A stretch of 5,324 bases of DNA, from contig JAIOTF010000359.1 in the NCBI GenBank assembly GCA_021107195.1, positions 1-5,324 of the forward strand, in the 5' to 3' direction. This document shows positions 1-5,169 of this stretch, piece by piece (within the stretch, counting starts at the first letter, position 1; each line of letters opens with the position of its first letter). A program made the translations under genes and the position numbers. The notes beneath the pieces are model-generated. The model was not told where the DNA came from. It worked only from the letters and a program-made list of their open reading frames with translations, and made no database searches. The stretch comes from Anaerolineaceae bacterium. GTDB lineage: Bacteria; Chloroflexota; Anaerolineae; Anaerolineales; Anaerolineaceae.

Positions 1-23
1 CGGGTTTCGTTGCGCCACCTCAC
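1..23 (+). repeat. 3' end of the DGR variable repeat (VR) with the IMH-like segment
   Basis: Bases 1-18 are identical to 1666-1683 of the template repeat. One mismatch follows (c19 against a1684), then four more matches (20-23 against 1685-1688), and the copies diverge from base 24. The first 16 bases contain no adenine and are G/T/C rich, as expected for the initiation-of-mutagenic-homology (IMH) segment, which is copied faithfully and anchors cDNA integration. The mutable, adenine-replaced part of the VR lies to the left of the window. Orientation is the same as the template repeat. Confidence 0.85.
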
Positions 24-28
24 CTTGA
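1..28 (+). CDS. C-terminal end of the DGR target (variable) protein, partial
   Basis: This is the last piece of a gene cut by the left window edge. Codons start at base 2 and read G-F-R-C-A-T-S-P followed by TGA (26-28). Base 1 (c) is the last base of the preceding codon, matching the third base of an AAC codon in the template. GFRCA at the extreme C-terminus is typical of DGR target proteins with the formylglycine-generating-enzyme/C-type-lectin fold, where the variable residues form a ligand-binding face. The identification rests on the exact match between bases 1-18 and the 3' end of the template repeat at 1666-1683, on the same frame giving GFRCA in both, and on the adjacent reverse transcriptase and Avd genes. 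Nothing can be said about the rest of the protein, its export or its ligand. Confidence 0.85.
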
Positions 29-69
29 TTTTTGAATTCTGTTTTTCTGGGTTCTGAAATTTGTAGGGG

Positions 70-89
70 TGTGGGGGCTTGCCCCCACA
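70..89 (+). other. GC-rich 8-bp hairpin with 4-nt loop just downstream of the VR
   Basis: Bases 70-77 (TGTGGGGG) pair perfectly with 82-89 (CCCCCACA) around the loop CTTG (78-81); c78-g81 could also pair. The stem starts 41 nt after the target-gene stop and about 51 nt after the IMH segment. In the Bordetella phage BPP-1 DGR, a DNA hairpin/cruciform with a stem of about 8 bp and a 4-nt loop downstream of the VR is needed for efficient retrohoming, and similar structures occur in other DGRs. The shape and position here fit that role. An AT stem-loop (88-93 with 97-102, loop TCG) follows directly, so part of the structure could instead end transcription of the target gene. A clean T-tract directly after the GC stem is missing, which favours the DGR reading. 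Confidence 0.65.
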
Positions 90-118
90 AAAATCGTTTT
101 TGAAAAATAGAGGTCACC

Positions 119-1177
119 ATGTCTAAACAATTTGGCGGTTTTTGGCCGCAAGTCACTTCATTTTTAAATCTGCATATCGCTTTTCGAAAAGCTTCACGTG
201 GGAAGAGGAGCAAAACCAGCGTAGCTGCCTTTGAATTTGCCCTGGAAGATAATTTGTTTGTCTTGCAAGAGGAATTGCAGAACGGCAGTTATGAGCCAGG
301 AGGTTATGTTTCCTTTACTATACACGACCCCAAACGGCGCCTGATCTCGGCCGCCCCATTTCGTGACCGGGTGGTGCATCATGCCCTGTGCAATGTGATT
401 GAGCCCATCTGGGAGCGCAAATTCATCTATGATACCTATGCTAATCGTACAGGAAAGGGGACGCACAAGGCGCTGGATCGCTGCACGCAGTATCTGCGCT
501 GCTATCAGTATGTGCTCCCACTGGATATTGTGCAGTATTTCCCTTCGATTGACCATGAAATACTGCTGAAAACGCTTGCGGCAACGATAGCGGATGAGCA
601 GGTATTGGGGCTATGTGCGGATATTTTATCCAACGGGGAAGGTGTGCAGCATGATGCTGCTGTACCGGCATTGTTCCCGGAAGATGATTTGCTGAGCTTG
701 TTGCGCCCGCATGGGCTGCCGATCGGCAACCTGACCAGCCAGTTCTGGGGCAACGTGTATTTGAGCAAACTGGATCATTTTATTAAGCGGGAGCTGAAAT
801 GCAAGGGTTATGTGCGTTATGTAGATGATATGCTCCTGTTCAGCGATTCAAAGTCGCAATTGCACGAATGGCGCGAAGCGGTGATCGCGCAGTTGGCTGC
901 CTTGCGGCTGGTGGTGCATGAGAACAGCGCCCAGGTGCGTCCCTGTCGGGCGGGACTGCCCTTCCTCGGCTTTCAGGTGTTTTCCGACCACCGGCGGCTC
1001 AAGCGCCAGAAGGCGGTGCATGCCCGGCGCAGTCTGCATGCAAAATGGCAGAGTTATCAACGTGGTGAACTGGATGCGGACCGCCTGAACGCCAGCATCC
1101 AGGGCTGGATCGGGCACGCCTGCCACGGAGATACCTGGGGACTGCGGCGGGATGTGCTGCGTGAGATCGTTTTGTAA
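119..1177 (+). CDS. DGR-type reverse transcriptase (352 aa)
   Basis: This RNA-dependent DNA polymerase is expected to copy the template-repeat RNA into cDNA with frequent misincorporation opposite adenines, feeding mutagenic retrohoming into the VR. Visible motifs in order are: PKRRLISAAPFRDRVVHHAL at about 71-90 (fingers); LDIVQYF with the first catalytic Asp D136; a linker with FPEDD at 186-190; GLPIGNLTSQ at 199-208, where SQ replaces the QG of ordinary RTs and is a hallmark of the DGR class; the catalytic box YVDD at 234-237; FLGF at 282-285; and a C-terminal thumb with QGWIGHACHGDTWGLRRDVL at about 328-347. Length and motif order are normal for DGR RTs, and no separate maturase, endonuclease or RNase H domain is seen. 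The ATG at 119 is preceded by AGAGG (109-113) at 5 nt. The avd gene follows after 12 nt, so the two are probably one operon. The first third is more AT-rich than the rest. A retron or group II intron RT is unlikely given the TSQ motif plus the flanking Avd, TR and VR. Confidence 0.96.
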   Translation: MSKQFGGFWPQVTSFLNLHIAFRKASRGKRSKTSVAAFEFALEDNLFVLQEELQNGSYEPGGYVSFTIHDPKRRLISAAPFRDRVVHHALCNVIEPIWERKFIYDTYANRTGKGTHKALDRCTQYLRCYQYVLPLDIVQYFPSIDHEILLKTLAATIADEQVLGLCADILSNGEGVQHDAAVPALFPEDDLLSLLRPHGLPIGNLTSQFWGNVYLSKLDHFIKRELKCKGYVRYVDDMLLFSDSKSQLHEWREAVIAQLAALRLVVHENSAQVRPCRAGLPFLGFQVFSDHRRLKRQKAVHARRSLHAKWQSYQRGELDADRLNASIQGWIGHACHGDTWGLRRDVLREIVL

Positions 1178-1189
1178 GACGGGGAGAGT

Positions 1190-1552
1190 ATGCAGACATC
1201 ACCTATTTTCAGCAAGACGTACGATTTTTTGCTGTGGCTTTTGGCGCACACGGAGAACTTTCCCAGGAGCGAGCGTTTTCGCATGGCCAAGCGGCTGGAG
1301 GATACTGCATTTTCTTTCTATGAATTATTGGTGGAGGCTTCTTTTCAGGAAAACAAGCGTTTGAAGCTGCAGGAAGCAGATATGACGTTGGTTAAGTTGA
1401 AGCTTTATTTGCGAATGAGCCATGATCGCAAATTGACTGGCATCAGGCAGTATAAACATGCTTCGCGGATGCTGATAGAGATCGGCAAGCTGCTAGGCGG
1501 CTGGATAAAGAAGTCAGAGGCGGATGGGGCAGGGTCACGTCATGCAGCGTGA
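1190..1552 (+). CDS. avd: DGR accessory variability determinant Avd (120 aa)
   Basis: This is a small basic, almost wholly helical protein of the Avd/four-helix-bundle family. In the Bordetella phage system Avd forms a barrel-shaped pentamer that binds the RT and the template RNA and is required for mutagenic cDNA synthesis. Here the helix-rich N-terminus (FSKTYDFLLWLLAHTENFPR, residues about 7-26) is followed by RFRMAKRLEDTAFSFYELLVE. The most diagnostic stretch is the C-terminal LRMSHDRKL…QYKHASRMLIEIGKLLGGWIKK (about 73-107), whose EIGKLLGGWIK ending is very typical of Avd. Length matches the family (about 115-130 aa). The ATG at 1190 sits 3 nt after GGGGAG (1181-1186). It lies 12 nt after the RT stop, and its own stop (1550-1552) abuts the template repeat. 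The family's distant relatives include four-helix-bundle proteins encoded by 23S rRNA intervening sequences, but the context makes Avd clear. Confidence 0.93.
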   Translation: MQTSPIFSKTYDFLLWLLAHTENFPRSERFRMAKRLEDTAFSFYELLVEASFQENKRLKLQEADMTLVKLKLYLRMSHDRKLTGIRQYKHASRMLIEIGKLLGGWIKKSEADGAGSRHAA

Positions 1553-1690
1553 GCCTGTGGGGGCCTGGCGAGGGTCTTGCGGGGCGGCTCCTGGAACAAT
1601 AATGAGAGGAACGTCCGCTCTGCCAACCGCAACAGGAACAACCCGGATAACAGGAACAACAACAACGGGTTTCGTTGCGCCACATCACTC
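1553..1690 (+). repeat. DGR template repeat (TR)
   Basis: This is the donor sequence for mutagenic homing. Its 3' end (1666-1683) is identical to the VR end at window bases 1-18. In the VR frame (codons starting at 1571) it reads RVLRGGSW, then an Asn-rich stretch, then GFRCATS, the standard C-terminus of FGE/C-type-lectin-fold DGR targets. Adenines are sharply partitioned: one in 1553-1591, 31 in the 75 bases 1592-1666, and one in 1667-1683. Thirteen codons are AAC or AAT; the other adenine-bearing codons in the core are AGG, GAG and GAT. None of these can become a stop codon by adenine replacement alone. The left boundary is approximate because the matching VR lies outside the window; 1553 is the base after the avd stop, and the recognisable coding match begins near 1571. 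Confidence 0.92.
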
Positions 1691-1786
1691 TCCATTGTAT
1701 TTATGCGGGCCGGAATCTGTACTATCGGTACTCGATTTGTATTATAGTGCAGGCGTGCCCGGAAGGTGAGCGGCCAGAGTCCCCGT

Positions 1787-1806
1787 CTGTGCATTTAGAT
1801 GCACAG
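1787..1806 (+). other. Perfect 8-bp hairpin with 4-nt loop downstream of the TR
   Basis: CTGTGCAT (1787-1794) pairs with ATGCACAG (1799-1806) around the loop TTAG. It lies about 100 nt past the end of the TR. It has the same geometry (8-bp stem, 4-nt loop) as the hairpin next to the VR at 70-89, but an unrelated sequence and lower GC. It could be a structural part of the TR RNA spacer. No T-tract follows, so it is not a terminator by itself. Confidence 0.45.
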
Positions 1807-1815
1807 GCAAATATC

Positions 1816-1868
1816 AAAAAGCCCGGTTCCCCGTGTCGTGAGAAGCCCTGGAGCCGGGCAAACTTTTT
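1816..1868 (+). terminator. Probable intrinsic terminator closing the DGR unit
   Basis: Bases 1821-1830 (GCCCGGTTCC) pair with 1850-1859 (GGAGCCGGGC), giving 10 bp with one T·G wobble and a 19-nt loop. The right arm is followed after AAAC by TTTTT (1864-1868), and the left arm is preceded by AAAAA (1816-1820), so the structure could work in both directions. The large loop and 4-nt gap before the T-run make it less than ideal. Its position after the TR fits the end of the RT-avd-TR transcript. Confidence 0.5.
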
Positions 1869-1871
1869 ATC

Positions 1872-1905
1872 ACTCGCTTGGGAACAAAGCCGGCGAGTTT
1901 TCTTA
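1872..1905 (+). terminator. Weak second terminator-like stem-loop
   Basis: ACTCGC (1872-1877) pairs with GCGAGT (1893-1898), followed by TTTCTT. The stem is only 6 bp (7 with a T·G pair) with a loop of about 13-15 nt. It may act as a backup to the stem at 1816-1868, or be fortuitous. Confidence 0.25.
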
Positions 1906-1937
1906 ACTGATTTGCCATAAAAGCCAGCCACTATAAA

Positions 1938-1970
1938 ATCTCCCCTAAAATCGTTGATTTTGGGGGAGGT
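1938..1970 (+). repeat. C-rich/G-rich intergenic hairpin (family member 1)
   Basis: Bases 1940-1952 (CTCCCCTAAAATC) pair with 1956-1968 (GATTTTGGGGGAG) around the loop GTT, giving 13 bp with one T·G wobble; two outer pairs (t1939·g1969, a1938-t1970) extend it. The right arm runs into a G-rich tail ending AGGGGGTG (1987-1994) and then seven T (1995-2001). A small GGTGC/GCGCC stem lies between. The same plan, C-rich left arm, A/T core, GGGGGA right arm and then AGGGGGTG, recurs at 4908-4938 and 5131-5169. This indicates a dispersed REP-like element. Together with the T-run it may also stop transcription. Confidence 0.65.
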
Positions 1971-1998
1971 GGTGCGTTAGCGCCGGAGGGGGTGTTTT

Positions 1999-2425
1999 TT
2001 TGCCCGCGGCAAGTAATTTTCCTCAAGGACAAATCTATATCTGGTAGCCTTTTTTTTGAGAACAAACATATCAACTTTAGTGTCATTTTTCCTCTAAATT
2101 CCCGAAGTGATTTGGTGCGTTGGACACAGGCGTGCGCCAATAGCTAAAAAGCACCCCATCCTTACCTTCCCCATTTTTCTGGCGAAAAATAGGGAAGGCA
2201 TTTATTGATTTTGTAAACGGTGAATATTTGGTGACTGGTTTTATTCGATACCTTCGCGAAAATTCTTGCTCGCTGATTTGCTCCCCATATTGAAATCTGT
2301 GCTTTTGTTTATAGCGAAGCCAGGCCGATTGAAATTAATTTGTGAGTATGTTGCGAAATTATGGATATATCGCGTTCGGGAACAAAGCTCCCATCTTTTG
2401 CGTCTTTTAAGCAGGCAGTCCCTGT
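1999..2425. other. AT-rich intergenic region without a recognisable gene
   Basis: No reading frame here has both a plausible ribosome site and a recognisable product. The longest minus-strand frame (1931-2140) reads through the hairpin repeat and is low-complexity at its end. Besides the hairpin at 2165-2198, there is a stem TTGGTGC/GCGCCAA (2112-2118 with 2134-2140, one wobble). The 11-mer GGGAACAAAGC occurs at 2378-2388 and also at 1880-1890. The promoter of the downstream VIT-VWA gene must lie here or further upstream, but no -35/-10 pair close to consensus stands out; TTGTGA at 2339 with GGATAT about 17 nt later is the best I see, and it is weak. Confidence 0.5.
2165..2198 (+). other. Long 14-bp stem-loop in the intergenic region
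   Basis: CCTTCCC (2165-2171) pairs with GGGAAGG (2192-2198), and ATTTTTC (2173-2179) pairs with GAAAAAT (2184-2190), around the loop TGGC. A single C·A mismatch (2172/2191) interrupts an otherwise perfect 15-position stem. No T-run follows. The arms have the same outer-C/G, inner-A/T layout as the hairpins at 1938, 4908 and 5131 but a different core. It may be a second, related type of dispersed palindrome. Confidence 0.55.
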
Positions 2426-2429
2426 TTGC

Positions 2430-2437
2430 AAAGGAGG
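2430..2437 (+). promoter_or_regulatory. Strong ribosome binding site of the VIT-VWA gene
   Basis: AAAGGAGG is a near-perfect anti-16S match ending 6 nt before the ATG at 2444. It decides the start: an upstream in-frame TTG at 2426 would put the site inside the coding region. Confidence 0.9.
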
Positions 2438-2443
2438 AGTATC

Positions 2444-4801
2444 ATGAAAAGACGCGTAACGATGGCAATAATGCTGACTGTGTTGCTGCTCAGCATGGCA
2501 GTGGGAACCGTTTCTGCGGATGGAATCATCATCCCCGAGCCGCCCCCCGACGAACCCATCTGGCCGGAACCCATGCGCCAGTTGGTCATCCGCTATCACC
2601 ATGTCGATGTCGAGATCCGCGACCAGATCGCCGTCACCCATGTCGATCAGGTGTTTTACAATCCCAACGACTGGCAGGTGGAAGGCACTTATATCTTCCC
2701 GCTGCCCGCCGGGGCCACAGTCAGCGACTTCCGCATGTGGATGAACAATGAACCCGTCCAGGGCCAGGTGCTCACCGCCGAAGAGGCGCGCCGTACCTAT
2801 GAGCAGATCGTGGCCCAGATGCGCGACCCCGCTTTGCTGGAATATGTTGGCCGCGACGCTGTCCAGGCCTCCATTTTTCCCATCCCGCCCGGCGAAGAGC
2901 GCCGCATTGAACTCGAATACACCCAGGTCCTGACCGCCGATAATGGACTCGTGCGCTATGATTACCCGCTCAATACCGAGAAATTCTCCGCCTGGCCGCT
3001 GGATGATGTGCGCGTCACCGTGCATATTGAATCTGCCCAGCCCATCCGTGCCGTCTATTCACCCACCCACGCCATCGACACCATCCGTGAAGGGGAACGC
3101 TACGCCAAAGCCAGCTACGAAGAACGCAACGTCACCCCTGACAAGGATTTTTCGCTGTTTTACTCGATCGGCGAGGCAGAAGCCTTTCACCTCTTCACCT
3201 ACCGCGACCCCAGCGATCCGATAGATGCCGATGGTTTCTTCATGATGCTTCTCGCTCCCCAGCCGGAGGTCTCCAGCCGCGTGGTCAGCAAGGACTTGAT
3301 CCTCGTCCTCGACCGTTCAGGCAGCATGGAAGGCGAAAAATTCGAGCAGGCGCGCGCCGCCTTGCGTTATATCCTCACCCATTTGAATGAGAGCGACCGC
3401 TTTTATTTACAGTCCTTCAGCTCCGGGATCTCGACGTATGCCAATGGTCTGCGCTCAGCCAGTGAGGCGGATCAGGCCCTGCGCTGGGTCGACCAGATGA
3501 GCGCCGTCGGCAGCACCGACATCAACCGTGCCTTGCTGGAAGCCGCCGCTGTGGCGGATCGCGAGCGGCCCACTTACTTGATCTTCATCACTGATGGCCT
3601 GCCCACCGAAGGCGACATTGAACCGGAAAAGATTTTGGACAACTTTGCGCGGACCGCACCGGACAACCTGCGTCTGTTCCCCTTTGGCGTGGGCTACGAT
3701 GTCGACACTTTCCTGCTGGATACCCTCAGCCAGGAGAATCACGGTTTCAGTACTTACGTTCAACCAGGTGAGGCGCTGGATGAGGCCCTCTCAGCTTTTT
3801 ACGCCCGCATCAGCACCCCCGTGCTGACCAATCTCGAACTGGATTTGGGACGCTTATCTGCTTATGATATTTATCCTGACCCCTTGCCCGATCTTTTCGC
3901 TGGTTCGCAGGTGGTGGTCACCGGGCGTTACCGCAAGGGCGGTGTACACAACGTGCGTCTCAGCGGCGAGGTCAATGGCCAGCGCCAGGAATTTGTCTAC
4001 CCGGAGCAGCGCTTCACCGAAGACAGCCGTTTCGATGTGCAGCCATTTGACGATCTGCCTCGTTTATGGGCCACCCGCAAGATTGGCGCATTGTTGCAGC
4101 AGATCCGCTTGCAGGGCAACAATCAGGAATGGGTCGATCAGGTCGTACGCATCAGCATCCGCTACGGCATCGTCACCCCGTATACGTCTTATCTCGTTAC
4201 CGAACCGATGCCATTAGGGGCCAGTAACCAGCGTGACCTGGCCGAAGAAGTGTATGCTGAGATGGAAGCCATGCCAACCGCTCCCACCTCTGGACAGGCA
4301 GCCGTTGAGAAAGCAGCCGATGAGGGCGAGTTGAGTCAGGCGCAGGTTGCCCAAACCGCTTCGCACGAGGTCACCGATCAGGTGCGTACTTTGGGTGCAA
4401 AGACCTTTGTCCAATCCAGCGGCATCTGGATGGATACGGCCTACGACCCGGAAACCATGACCACCCAGAAAGTTTCCTTCCTCTCAACGGATTATTTTGC
4501 CCTCGCAGCCGCCCGCCAGGAAGCCGGGGCAGCCCTTGCCCTTGGTGAACGCGTGATAGTTGTAGTAGACGGCACCGCCTACGAAGTGGTCGCTGAAGGG
4601 GGGGCTTCATCCGATGTGGACTTGCCCGAGGAGGTGAGCAGTACCGGGCAGGATAAAACTGATCCTGTTGGGATCGGTGACATCATTGAACCTTTGACTA
4701 ACCTGGATCAGTCTGGGGGCCTCGGTTTGAAGTTCCCCTGCAGCAGTGCGGGGGCGCTGTTTATCGCAGCACTTTACTTCCTCATCCGCATGCGAAGTTA
4801 G
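2444..4801 (+). CDS. Exported VIT and VWA domain protein (785 aa)
   Basis: The protein begins with a clear signal peptide: MKRR, hydrophobic core MAIMLTVLLLSMAVGTV, probable cleavage after VSA at residue 25. A vault/inter-alpha-trypsin (VIT) domain follows at about 44-175, with the characteristic EGTYIFPLPAGATV (80-93), the EARRTYEQIV helix (114-123) and FPIPPGEERRIELEY (145-159). The von Willebrand A domain spans about 286-465 and has a complete MIDAS metal site: DRSGS (D290, S292, S294), T358 in GSTD, and D384 in ITDG. A beta-rich part (about 470-600), an Ala/Gln/Glu-rich linker (607-653) and a small domain containing VIVVVDGTAYEVV (704-716) come next. It ends in a short hydrophobic stretch starting at C766 and closing with RMRS, probably a membrane or sorting tail. 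VIT-VWA proteins are widespread; those studied in animals are extracellular matrix or inhibitor proteins, and bacterial roles are mostly unknown, with metal-dependent surface adhesion as the usual guess. GC and C-ending codon use are higher than in the DGR block. The gene appears monocistronic, flanked by noncoding DNA and a terminator. Confidence 0.93.
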   Translation: MKRRVTMAIMLTVLLLSMAVGTVSADGIIIPEPPPDEPIWPEPMRQLVIRYHHVDVEIRDQIAVTHVDQVFYNPNDWQVEGTYIFPLPAGATVSDFRMWMNNEPVQGQVLTAEEARRTYEQIVAQMRDPALLEYVGRDAVQASIFPIPPGEERRIELEYTQVLTADNGLVRYDYPLNTEKFSAWPLDDVRVTVHIESAQPIRAVYSPTHAIDTIREGERYAKASYEERNVTPDKDFSLFYSIGEAEAFHLFTYRDPSDPIDADGFFMMLLAPQPEVSSRVVSKDLILVLDRSGSMEGEKFEQARAALRYILTHLNESDRFYLQSFSSGISTYANGLRSASEADQALRWVDQMSAVGSTDINRALLEAAAVADRERPTYLIFITDGLPTEGDIEPEKILDNFARTAPDNLRLFPFGVGYDVDTFLLDTLSQENHGFSTYVQPGEALDEALSAFYARISTPVLTNLELDLGRLSAYDIYPDPLPDLFAGSQVVVTGRYRKGGVHNVRLSGEVNGQRQEFVYPEQRFTEDSRFDVQPFDDLPRLWATRKIGALLQQIRLQGNNQEWVDQVVRISIRYGIVTPYTSYLVTEPMPLGASNQRDLAEEVYAEMEAMPTAPTSGQAAVEKAADEGELSQAQVAQTASHEVTDQVRTLGAKTFVQSSGIWMDTAYDPETMTTQKVSFLSTDYFALAAARQEAGAALALGERVIVVVDGTAYEVVAEGGASSDVDLPEEVSSTGQDKTDPVGIGDIIEPLTNLDQSGGLGLKFPCSSAGALFIAALYFLIRMRS

Positions 4802-4825
4802 AACAGCAAAGGATAATAGGAGAGA

Positions 4826-4862
4826 AACAGGTCTGCTCAATCAAAAAATGAGCAGACCTGTT
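4826..4862 (+). terminator. 14-bp stem-loop terminator after the VIT-VWA gene
   Basis: AACAGGTCTGCTCA (4826-4839) pairs perfectly with TGAGCAGACCTGTT (4849-4862) around a 9-nt loop (ATC plus six A). It starts 24 nt after the stop codon. The downstream T-richness is imperfect (TTATTCATTTTTC), but stem strength and position make transcription termination the likeliest role. Confidence 0.75.
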
Positions 4863-4907
4863 CAAGTTATTCATTTTTCTACAGCGTACAAATGCACCAA
4901 TAAACCC

Positions 4908-4938
4908 TCCCCTGATTTGCTCAAAGCAAATTGGGGGA
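4908..4938 (+). repeat. C-rich/G-rich intergenic hairpin (family member 2)
   Basis: TCCCCTGATTTGCT (4908-4921) pairs with AGCAAATTGGGGGA (4925-4938) around the loop CAA, 14 bp with two G·T wobbles. It heads the first of the two long direct repeats; its right arm is inside the highly conserved part while the left arm differs from that of the second copy. AGGGGGTG follows at 4946-4953, as in the other members. Confidence 0.65.
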
Positions 4939-5096
4939 AGTTAGAAGGGGGTGGAGTGGTTGTGTGCCAAACCGGCTTCGCAAAGCAAGGAAAGTATATG
5001 GTGATCTTGTTCGCAGTGGTGATGAATGAGGGGTGGGGAAAAGCAAAAATTCGCGAAATTTGATCGCGCGCAGCACACCGCATTTTGAGATGATCA
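4926..5096 (+). repeat. Long direct repeat, copy 1
   Basis: These 171 bp match 5155-5324 with five substitutions (four are transitions) and one single-base indel, about 96-97% identity, at a spacing of 228-229 bp. The content is noncoding: a G-rich start, then a mixed part with TTCGCGAA and GATCGCGCGC and the closing palindrome TGATCA. Reading frames through both copies give similar translations only because the DNA is repeated; they begin outside the repeat and are not preserved across the indel. I do not recognise a transposon end, integron attC site or tRNA in it. Confidence 0.9.
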
Positions 5097-5130
5097 ATAC
5101 TGGGGCTCTGGCATGGCGTCGAATCAAATG

Positions 5131-5169
5131 CTTCCCTTAATTTGCGGCCTCATCGCAAATTGGGGGAAG
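5131..5169 (+). repeat. C-rich/G-rich intergenic hairpin (family member 3)
   Basis: CTTCCCTTAATTTGCG (5131-5146) pairs with CGCAAATTGGGGGAAG (5154-5169) around a 7-nt loop, 16 bp with two G·T wobbles. It heads direct-repeat copy 2 in the same way that the hairpin at 4908-4938 heads copy 1. The loop-closing pair is G-C here and T-A in copy 1, so pairing is kept despite sequence change. Confidence 0.65.

Larger units (their letters stand above)
1553..1868 (+). ncRNA. Candidate DGR template RNA: TR plus structured 3' spacer
   Basis: In the Bordetella phage DGR, the functional RNA comprises the TR and a structured spacer of roughly 140 nt downstream, which binds RT-Avd and primes cDNA synthesis. 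Here the TR is followed by about 130 nt without a credible gene, containing a perfect 8-bp hairpin (1787-1806) and ending in a terminator-like stem with a T-run (1821-1868). This makes 1553-1868 a reasonable extent for the template RNA. Its 5' end is not determined: the RNA may be processed from, or be the tail of, the RT-avd transcript. The extent is inferred from layout and structure only. Confidence 0.4.

Noticed and set aside
119..1177. Alternative reading of the RT as a retron or group II intron RT
   Set aside because: TSQ in place of QG, absence of maturase/endonuclease domains, and the adjoining Avd, TR and VR all point to a DGR.
1556..1567. TGTGGGGGCCTG before the TR resembles TGTGGGGGCTTG of the VR-adjacent hairpin (70-81), 11 of 12
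   Set aside because: The TR copy is not followed by the complementary arm, lies on the other side of the repeat, and is G-rich enough for chance; not taken as a shared element.
1524..1769. + strand frame of 81 codons across the TR
   Set aside because: It reads the TR in the wrong frame (Thr/Gly-rich) relative to the VR; the open frame comes from the AAC repeats.
1931..2140. Small minus-strand frame of 69 codons
   Set aside because: It reads through the 1938-1970 hairpin, ends in a Pro-rich low-complexity stretch, and has no clear ribosome site or recognisable family.
2309..3025. A 238-codon open frame on the minus strand
   Set aside because: It lies opposite the signal peptide and VIT domain of a clear gene, has no ribosome site, and its composition is that of a codon-position shadow of the GC-rich + strand gene.
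4932..4953. GTTAGAA plus inverted arms suggesting an integron attC site
   Set aside because: GTTAGAA does not fit the GTTRRRY core, there is no partner RYYYAAC at the other end, and there is no integrase or cassette gene.
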